From CAZTQN01 sp964615765 (lineage in GTDB: Bacteria; Planctomycetota; Phycisphaerae; Phycisphaerales; UBA1924), in contig CAZTQN010000004.1 of the NCBI GenBank assembly GCA_964615765.1, positions 62,001-126,000 of the forward strand: a DNA stretch of 64,000 nt. The letters run 5' to 3'. Every line of letters starts with the position of its first letter. Position 1 is the stretch's first letter. Below, in pieces: positions 58,094 to 64,000 of this stretch. The position numbers and the translations under genes were made by a program. Under the pieces are notes generated by a model, which was given only the letters and a program-made list of their open reading frames with translations, was not told the DNA's origin and did not search any database.

Positions 58094-61000
58094 TCACTCC
58101 GCCGGCACTTCCTTGAACATCAGCACCCGCGGCGTGTCCAGCCGTGTCGTCACGTTCGAGCGGTCCACCACCAGCACGTACCGCTTCACCACGCTCGGGA
58201 TCATCGGCTGCGACGCGTCCTCGAGGTCCGACACGTCCGAGCGGCTGTAGCCGTGCACCAGCACGTACGCCGTGAACACGTCCGATCGCACGCTCGCCGT
58301 CCCCGTCAGCGCGTTCGCGAGCGCGAGCCGATTGTGCAGCGCATCCGCCGCCTCGGGCGCGATCGGCCGGGCCGCGCCCGTTCGCGCCAGCGTCGTGTCG
58401 TCAAACTTCAGGAACGACACGCCCGACACCACCGCCGGCGCCACGCGGTTCGCCAACACCGCCGGCGTCACGCTCGTATCCAACACGCGACCGTACCGCT
58501 GCACGCTGTTCGCGTTCGTCGGCACGATGAACTGCGGCGCCGTGAAGCCGGTCGGCGCGTACGTGTTCGCGAGCGCCACCTCGCCCAGCGTCTTGAACCC
58601 GCGCTCCTCGCGCACCGCGACCACGCCCATCCGGTTCGGCACCCGCCCCGTGTTCGCGCCGCCGATGATCTGCCCGCGCCGCGACGCCTCCGTTCGGCCC
58701 GAGGCGTTCTCGCGGACATCGTCATCAAACTCGATATCGAAAAACGCGTTCAGGTTCCCGCGCGCCGGGCGCGTCGGCTCGATCGTCTTGTCGCGATACG
58801 CCAGCAGCGTCGCCGCGTTGTCCCACCGGTGCGACTCGCGCCACGCGTCGAACAGCCCGCGTCCCTGCGCCGGCTCGACGAGCACATCGCCCGGCGCCGT
58901 GCCCGTGAGCACGCGCCGCGGGTACGGCGCATCCACCACGTTGTCCGCGATGACGGCCAACCCCGGCGCCGGCAGCGTCGCCACGTTCTGCGGGATCGTC
59001 CCGGCGCACACGCTCGCGAGCCGCCCGTCGGCCCGCGCGCTCGCCGGCAGCGGCGACGGCAGGCACACCTCGCCCGCCGTCCACACGCGCCCGGCCCCCG
59101 TGCACTGCCCCTGCGTGCGCACGACGCACTCGACCACCGTCGTCCCGCCCCATGCCAGGCAGCACGCGCCCAGCACCGGCCCAGTCGCCGACGTCGCCGC
59201 CACGTTCGCCCCGAGCCACGACGACGCCTGCGTCCGCAGCGGCGTCCCGCCGTCGGTCCACGCCTCCGGACTCACCAAGGGCAGCACGTTCAGCACCGAC
59301 CGCGGCGCCGTGTTCAGATTGACCACGCCGGGCTTCGATTCCGTGAGCGAGCCGTACCCGCGCGTCGGCGCATCGCCCAGCTCGCCGCGCACCGGCGCGC
59401 CCGACTGACCGGCCGTGAACGCGAACTGGCTGGCCACGCCCAGCCCGGCCTGGAACTGATCCATCACGCCGAGCGCCAGCGGCACGCCGCTCCCGATCGG
59501 CTGTGCCATCGGATTCGTCGGCTGGCCCGTGCGCAGGAACGGCGTCCACGCGTCGATGACCAACTGCCCGCGCTTCACCACCGGCACCGCCGCCGTCGGC
59601 CCGCTCGTCGCCGCACGACGCGTGTCCCGCGCGAAGTCTTTGTAGATCCCCGTCGCCGGCGCGTAATAGTCCGCCGCCAGGGCCAGCGCTTCGCTCAGCG
59701 TCAGCCACTCGGCCTCGAACCGCACCGACCGCACATCGCCGACCACCACCGGACGCGACGCGCCCGTCGCCGCGTTCGTCACCAGTTGACGGTTCGGCAC
59801 ATGCTCCGGCCCGACGGCCAGCGGCAACAGGAAGTCCCCCGCTCGCGAGAACAGCCCTGAGTTCAGCACCGCCTGCGGCAGGCCCGACGGCGACGTCAGG
59901 TTCTCCGTATTCAACAGCGACGGCGCCACATACACCGGCGCCACATCGGCAAACGACCGCGCCCCAACCACCGCGAGATCCGCGATCCGCCCCGGCTCAG
60001 CCAGCGTCACGTCCTGCTGCGTCAGCCCCGGCGGGACATTGCCCGACTCGTGCCGCTTCGCCACCGGCTCCCGCGCCTGCTCGTCAAAGAGCGCCGCCGA
60101 CACCGGCGTGTTGAAGATCGCGCACAGCCCCCACTGCGACGGGCCCGCCCGCAGCGCCGTGATCACCCGCGCGCGGCTGGCGTCGTCGTTCAGATCCGCG
60201 AACTTCCAGTTCAAACTCCAATCCACGTCGCTCGCCTGCGACGCCGACCGCGGCGTGTTCCACACCCGCGCGCCGCCCGACGCCGCCTCCCGGTCCTTCT
60301 TGCTCTCAAGACACCACGGCGGGAGCACGCCCGGCAGCGTCGCCGTGAACCCGCCCGCGATCTCATACCCCAGCGGGCGGCTGAACTTCGCCATCGACAC
60401 CATCACCACGCCGAAGTTGCCGTCGCCGGCGATCGGCGTCCCGCCCGCACCGCACGCGCGGTTGCCCCGACCCTGCCAGTCGGAAAGGCTCACCTGCGCC
60501 GGGTCCAGCCCGCTCGCGCTGGAGTTCCCACCGTCCGCCGGGAACCTCACCTTCGTCGCGGCCTCGCGGATCAGGTTCGTGATCGTCCCCGTCGTCGTCG
60601 CCGACACCGGGTCGCGCAGACGATCGGCGAGCAGGTCGTTCCGCGGCTCGTTGATCTCGAACGGACCAGCGCCCGCCTGACGCTTGACGTCCTTCTGCGG
60701 GTTGTTGTCCGGCGGAATCGCCGCCTGCGCCTGACCGTTCGGCGCACCGTCCGTCCGCATCACGCGCCACAGCCGCGTTTCTTCCAGGTCTTCAACCACC
60801 GCCTCCCCGGCGCCCGTCAGCGTGCGAGCCGGGTCCGGCTCCGCGCCCTGAAGCGACACTGCGGTCCCCGTTCTAAAGGAGTTCTGCGAGATCTGGATCG
60901 GCGCCAGATTCAGTTCAAACAACTGCTGCGGCGTTCCCGGCGTCCCCACCTGCGAGCCTTCCAGCGTCGGATCCCACGGGCTCTGCTGCACTTTCGGCGT

Positions 61001-64000
61001 ACGCGGCGTGTACGACGATCGCACGATCGTCGGCACATCCCACGTCCGCGGATTGACCATCACGATCGGCGTCTCTTCGATGTTGTCGCCCAGTTGCCGG
61101 CGCAGGAACGCCAAGAGCTGCACATCGCCGAACGACGCGCCCGTCGGCCCCAGAACCCCGCGCACCCGCGCGAGCAGGTCGTCCCGCGTCGCCGGGTTGA
61201 TCGCGTAGTACACCTTGCTCTCGCCCGGCTCCAGGAACACGTCCCGCGTCGTGTCGATCGCGTACGCGTTCTGCTGCATCCGCGCCAGCAGATAGAACCG
61301 GTTGCCGAACTCCAGGTAATACCGCGGCTTGGCCGCGTCCGTCAGCATACCCGACGCGCGATACAGATACACCCGCTGATCGAACGGGTTGTGCAGCGTG
61401 AACGCCAGAATGTCGCAGATGAAGTCCGCATTCTCGAGGTCGCGCCTCCGGTTGAGCGTGATGAACGCCTGGTCCGCCGGCCGCTGCGAGATCGCCGTCC
61501 CGTCCTTGTCGCCGCCCGTGCCTTCCGGCGCGTCGCACGCGATCGAGTAGAACGCCGTGTCCACCAGGAAAGGCTGCGGCTCGACGCCGAACAGGTTCAC
61601 GCGGTCCACCCGCGAATCCGGATCCGTCGGGTCCTTGCGGTCCTGCAGCTCCACCGCGCGCACGTTCTGCGTCTGGTTCGCCGCCGCGTCCGTCACCACG
61701 CGCCCGGGGTTCGGGTCCGTGCGCCCGTGCCGCTCGAAGTCCGCCACCAGAGGATCGCCCGACGGCATGAACAGCGCCGGCCACGGATACTCGTCGCGAT
61801 CGTCCTCGTCCGGCTCCAGGAACAGCCCGCGCGGGTCCTGCACAAAGTCGTCCACGTTCCCCGGCCCGGCCCCAACGCGCAGCGGGTCGGTCCCCAGCCG
61901 CTCGTCGACCGCGTTCCGCGTCACGAGCAGCGTCATCGCCGTCGGCGTCGGATCTTCATCCACGGCCATCTTCTCCGCCGCGCGAGAGAACGGCGCCCCG
62001 TTGATGTCGTTGTTGGGCCACTGCGGCGCCGTCGCCCGGTTGGACCACGCCGGCCCGAGCGCGTCCGTCGCCAGCGTGTCATCGCCAACGCTCGGCAGCG
62101 GGCGGTCCTTGTCGAACGCATCGACCAGGTTGAGCGCCATCCGCGCCGCCGTCCGTATCGCCACTTCCGCCGACCCGCCGTACGACAGCCCGCGCGCCGG
62201 CGTCTCGGCCAGGTCCCACGCGGCCCGCTGATCGCTGAACGGGTTGAGCGCGTTCATGTACCCCGCGAAGATCTGCCGCACCGCCTCGTACCGCGCCCGC
62301 GTGTGCCGGTCGCGCTGCTCCTGCTGATCCGCGTTCAGGTTTCCGCCCGCCGCCAGCGCGTCCCGCGCCACATCAACCCCGTACACCCCGTCGCGCACGG
62401 CGTTCAGCGCCGCCACCGCGTCCACCTTCACCCGCGGCGCCACGGCCTGCCCGCGCGCGTTCACGTCCGGCCCGTCCACGATCGGCCGCGCCCCGCTCAC
62501 CGTTGTCAGCAGCCGCCGCACGTCCACCGCATACGCCAGGAGCGCCCGGTCCGCCGGCACCGGGTCGGCGTCGTTCACCGGCGCATCCGCCGGCAACTGC
62601 GGCACATCACGCCCGCGCTTCTCCGTCGCCAGGGACCGATTGTCCCGCAGCACGCTCAGCAGTTCCGACCGCTGCCCGCCCAGGTTCTGCCGCCAACGCG
62701 CCCCGAGCACGCTCTCCAGGCGCGACGTCGCCTGCGGGTCGTTCACCCCGTTGAACGTGCGCAGTTCCAGTTCATCCGCCAGCCCGAACGGCACGCCCAG
62801 CCCGCGCGCCCCGTCCCGCGCCGCGCCGAGCGCCGTCGCCGACGTCAGCGGGCCGTCCGTCCGCGCAAACCGATCGAACTGCTCCGCCCGCTGCGCCGCC
62901 GTCAGCGGCCGCCGCGACGACAACTGGTCGCCCTGCGGCCCCTGGTCGTCGCCTTCCGAGAAATACCGCAGATCCCGGTCCTGCGCCGTCCGCCCCGTCA
63001 GCGTCGCTTCCCGCAGCGCCGCGTACGACGCGATCCCGAGCGCATACCCGACGGTGCGCTCCGCCGCGTCCGCGCCCGTCACATCCAGCCGGTACGCCTG
63101 GTAGTCCTCCGCCGTGTTCAAAGGGCCCTGCGGGATGAACGCGTACGGGGCGCCCTCTTCCAGCAGCCGGCGCATCTGCTGATACCGCGACCACACGACG
63201 CCATAGTCCTGCATCGTCAGCAGGCGCCGCAGGTCGATGTCCGCCGGCGTCGCCCCGGCCGGCACGTCCGACGTCGGCGTCGAGAAAAAGTCCCGCGCCG
63301 TGTTCACGTTCACCATCGACGCGTTGTCCACCACGCGCACCGCCGCGAAGAACCGGATCTTCTCGCCAACGCCCGACTGCGCCAGCGCCCGGATCACCGG
63401 CTCGGCGATGTACGGCCGGTCGCGATCCGCCGGGTCCGCCGAGAACCTCAGCCGCGTCAGCTCGAACCAGCGCGAGTCGGAGAACCCGTCCCCGTCCGCG
63501 TCGGCCCACTGGTTGAACAGGTACCGCGCGTCGCCCGGTTCAAACTCCACGTCCACCATCGGGCGAAACGCGTGCAACTGGTTCGTTGACCAATCCGCCG
63601 GTCGGTTGTACCGCGCCCCCTCGCCGTCCCACCGCAGCGTCGTCAGCGGGCGATCCGGTGATTGCCCGATCGGCACGCTCGCCGGCTGGCGCCCGTCCGC
63701 GTCCCACAATGTCAGGCGATCGCTCAGCCGCGGCCGCCCGGTCTCATCCACGCCAAACCCGCTCTCCGCGTCAAAGTTCCCGCGCAGGTTCGCCAGGTTC
63801 ACGAAGTTCCCGCTCGGCGCTAGGTTGCTGATCGCCGCCCAGTCGCGCTTGAGCCGGAACGGGCCGTCCGGCACCGTCCGCCCGCCGCCCGGGCTCACCA
63901 GCGTGTCCGTCCGACGGTTCGTCGTCACATCCTGCGGCGTCGCGATGAACGTCGGCTCCGCCGACGCCAGGAACGGCGACGGATACTCGCGCGGCCGCTC
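58094..64000 (-). CDS. Very large GspK/T2SSK-like protein with a Cys-rich insertion (5' partial)
   Basis: The frame is open to the right edge; at least 1968 residues are visible. Two GspK-type motifs are present: VVDNASMVNVNTARDF (early) and KPGVVNLNTAPRSVLNVLPL (59280-59340), both like the T2SSK DE.GKINLNTA signature that follows the pseudopilin core. The second is followed by ~30 residues and then a Cys-rich module (GACCLAWGGTTVVECVVRTQ, GQCTGAGRVWTAGEVCLP) of the same type as in the secreted proteins at 1122-2804 and 27490-28221. Other parts are long, hydrophilic and unrecognised. Probably a secreted or pseudopilus-associated protein. A GTG at 63928 is an internal alternative start, but the coding pattern clearly continues upstream. 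Confidence 0.75.
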   Translation of the reverse strand, partial: ERPREYPSPFLASAEPTFIATPQDVTTNRRTDTLVSPGGGRTVPDGPFRLKRDWAAISNLAPSGNFVNLANLRGNFDAESGFGVDETGRPRLSDRLTLWDADGRQPASVPIGQSPDRPLTTLRWDGEGARYNRPADWSTNQLHAFRPMVDVEFEPGDARYLFNQWADADGDGFSDSRWFELTRLRFSADPADRDRPYIAEPVIRALAQSGVGEKIRFFAAVRVVDNASMVNVNTARDFFSTPTSDVPAGATPADIDLRRLLTMQDYGVVWSRYQQMRRLLEEGAPYAFIPQGPLNTAEDYQAYRLDVTGADAAERTVGYALGIASYAALREATLTGRTAQDRDLRYFSEGDDQGPQGDQLSSRRPLTAAQRAEQFDRFARTDGPLTSATALGAARDGARGLGVPFGLADELELRTFNGVNDPQATSRLESVLGARWRQNLGGQRSELLSVLRDNRSLATEKRGRDVPQLPADAPVNDADPVPADRALLAYAVDVRRLLTTVSGARPIVDGPDVNARGQAVAPRVKVDAVAALNAVRDGVYGVDVARDALAAGGNLNADQQEQRDRHTRARYEAVRQIFAGYMNALNPFSDQRAAWDLAETPARGLSYGGSAEVAIRTAARMALNLVDAFDKDRPLPSVGDDTLATDALGPAWSNRATAPQWPNNDINGAPFSRAAEKMAVDEDPTPTAMTLLVTRNAVDERLGTDPLRVGAGPGNVDDFVQDPRGLFLEPDEDDRDEYPWPALFMPSGDPLVADFERHGRTDPNPGRVVTDAAANQTQNVRAVELQDRKDPTDPDSRVDRVNLFGVEPQPFLVDTAFYSIACDAPEGTGGDKDGTAISQRPADQAFITLNRRRDLENADFICDILAFTLHNPFDQRVYLYRASGMLTDAAKPRYYLEFGNRFYLLARMQQNAYAIDTTRDVFLEPGESKVYYAINPATRDDLLARVRGVLGPTGASFGDVQLLAFLRRQLGDNIEETPIVMVNPRTWDVPTIVRSSYTPRTPKVQQSPWDPTLEGSQVGTPGTPQQLFELNLAPIQISQNSFRTGTAVSLQGAEPDPARTLTGAGEAVVEDLEETRLWRVMRTDGAPNGQAQAAIPPDNNPQKDVKRQAGAGPFEINEPRNDLLADRLRDPVSATTTGTITNLIREAATKVRFPADGGNSSASGLDPAQVSLSDWQGRGNRACGAGGTPIAGDGNFGVVMVSMAKFSRPLGYEIAGGFTATLPGVLPPWCLESKKDREAASGGARVWNTPRSASQASDVDWSLNWKFADLNDDASRARVITALRAGPSQWGLCAIFNTPVSAALFDEQAREPVAKRHESGNVPPGLTQQDVTLAEPGRIADLAVVGARSFADVAPVYVAPSLLNTENLTSPSGLPQAVLNSGLFSRAGDFLLPLAVGPEHVPNRQLVTNAATGASRPVVVGDVRSVRFEAEWLTLSEALALAADYYAPATGIYKDFARDTRRAATSGPTAAVPVVKRGQLVIDAWTPFLRTGQPTNPMAQPIGSGVPLALGVMDQFQAGLGVASQFAFTAGQSGAPVRGELGDAPTRGYGSLTESKPGVVNLNTAPRSVLNVLPLVSPEAWTDGGTPLRTQASSWLGANVAATSATGPVLGACCLAWGGTTVVECVVRTQGQCTGAGRVWTAGEVCLPSPLPASARADGRLASVCAGTIPQNVATLPAPGLAVIADNVVDAPYPRRVLTGTAPGDVLVEPAQGRGLFDAWRESHRWDNAATLLAYRDKTIEPTRPARGNLNAFFDIEFDDDVRENASGRTEASRRGQIIGGANTGRVPNRMGVVAVREERGFKTLGEVALANTYAPTGFTAPQFIVPTNANSVQRYGRVLDTSVTPAVLANRVAPAVVSGVSFLKFDDTTLARTGAARPIAPEAADALHNRLALANALTGTASVRSDVFTAYVLVHGYSRSDVSDLEDASQPMIPSVVKRYVLVVDRSNVTTRLDTPRVLMFKEVPAE

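Noticed and set aside
60050..63589. 1179-codon plus-strand frame opposite the giant GspK-like gene
   Set aside because: Arg/His/Pro-rich with no recognisable motif; antisense shadow.
1..64000. CRISPR array, insertion sequence or prophage
   Set aside because: No regularly spaced repeats, transposase, integrase or phage structural genes were found; the only mobile-type trace is the RHS relic.

Overview
The window is GC-rich, densely coding DNA that looks like a planctomycete of the class Phycisphaerae. The indicators are several secreted proteins ending in paired dockerin-like repeats (core TVQDIFDFLAAYFAG), PEP-CTERM-like tails ending in RRRR, prepilin-like proteins with the FTLIELLVVIAIIALL signature, a TTG-started ECF sigma factor with an FHTTRWSLV leader, and a tricorn protease homologue. 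The assignment is inferred from protein style; no rRNA gene is present.

Layout. 1-5030: two secreted dockerin-like proteins (the first cut by the window edge), a one-domain asparaginase, an Ala/Lys-rich lipoprotein and a DUF4405/haem-c membrane protein. 5.1-8.5 kb (minus): CoA-transferase subunit A, a HAD phosphatase, two hot-dog dehydratases, an acyl carrier protein and a VOC protein, partly an accessory fatty-acyl module. 8.5-21.4 kb: RecO, an HDOD/degenerate-GGDEF regulator, M16 peptidase, HAD dehalogenase, mreBCD, a GlmU-like protein, an orphan MNT nucleotidyltransferase and DNA polymerase I. 21.4-29.3 kb: secreted proteins, a pseudopilin, PrmC and an SRAP protein.

28.4-46.6 kb is a carbohydrate locus: a GH94-type phosphorylase in an apparent operon with a pseudopilin, a small membrane protein, a solute-binding protein and two permeases (no ATPase), plus a glycoamylase-fold lipoprotein, a LacI-family regulator, a GH1 beta-glucosidase, a 2-aminoethylphosphonate transaminase-like enzyme and a very large secreted (alpha/alpha)6 glycosidase-like protein. 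Five copies of one LacI-type operator (TGTAAGC..TT.C.) lie at the predicted transcription starts of five genes. Four of them have a clear promoter with a 17-bp spacer. In two genes the operator overlaps the start codon and encodes the same first residues, MQRLT. I read this as one regulon for a beta-glucan-like oligosaccharide; beta-1,2-glucan is a specific but unproven guess.

46.6-58 kb: BtpA-family protein, ECF sigma factor, tricorn homologue with an extra inserted domain, GT-C-like membrane protein, NTF2-like and AhpD-like proteins, and a translationally coupled anti-sigma/sigma pair. Then comes a decayed RHS (polymorphic toxin) locus: two core fragments that share a 24-bp direct repeat and bracket an immunity-like gene, next to tRNA-Pro(TGG). 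58.1 kb to the end is one very large GspK-like protein, open at the right edge.

A second recurring pattern is G-rich, quadruplex-type tracts on the sense strand right after stop codons. Four are strong, and two weaker related purine-rich islands share an identical 13-mer.
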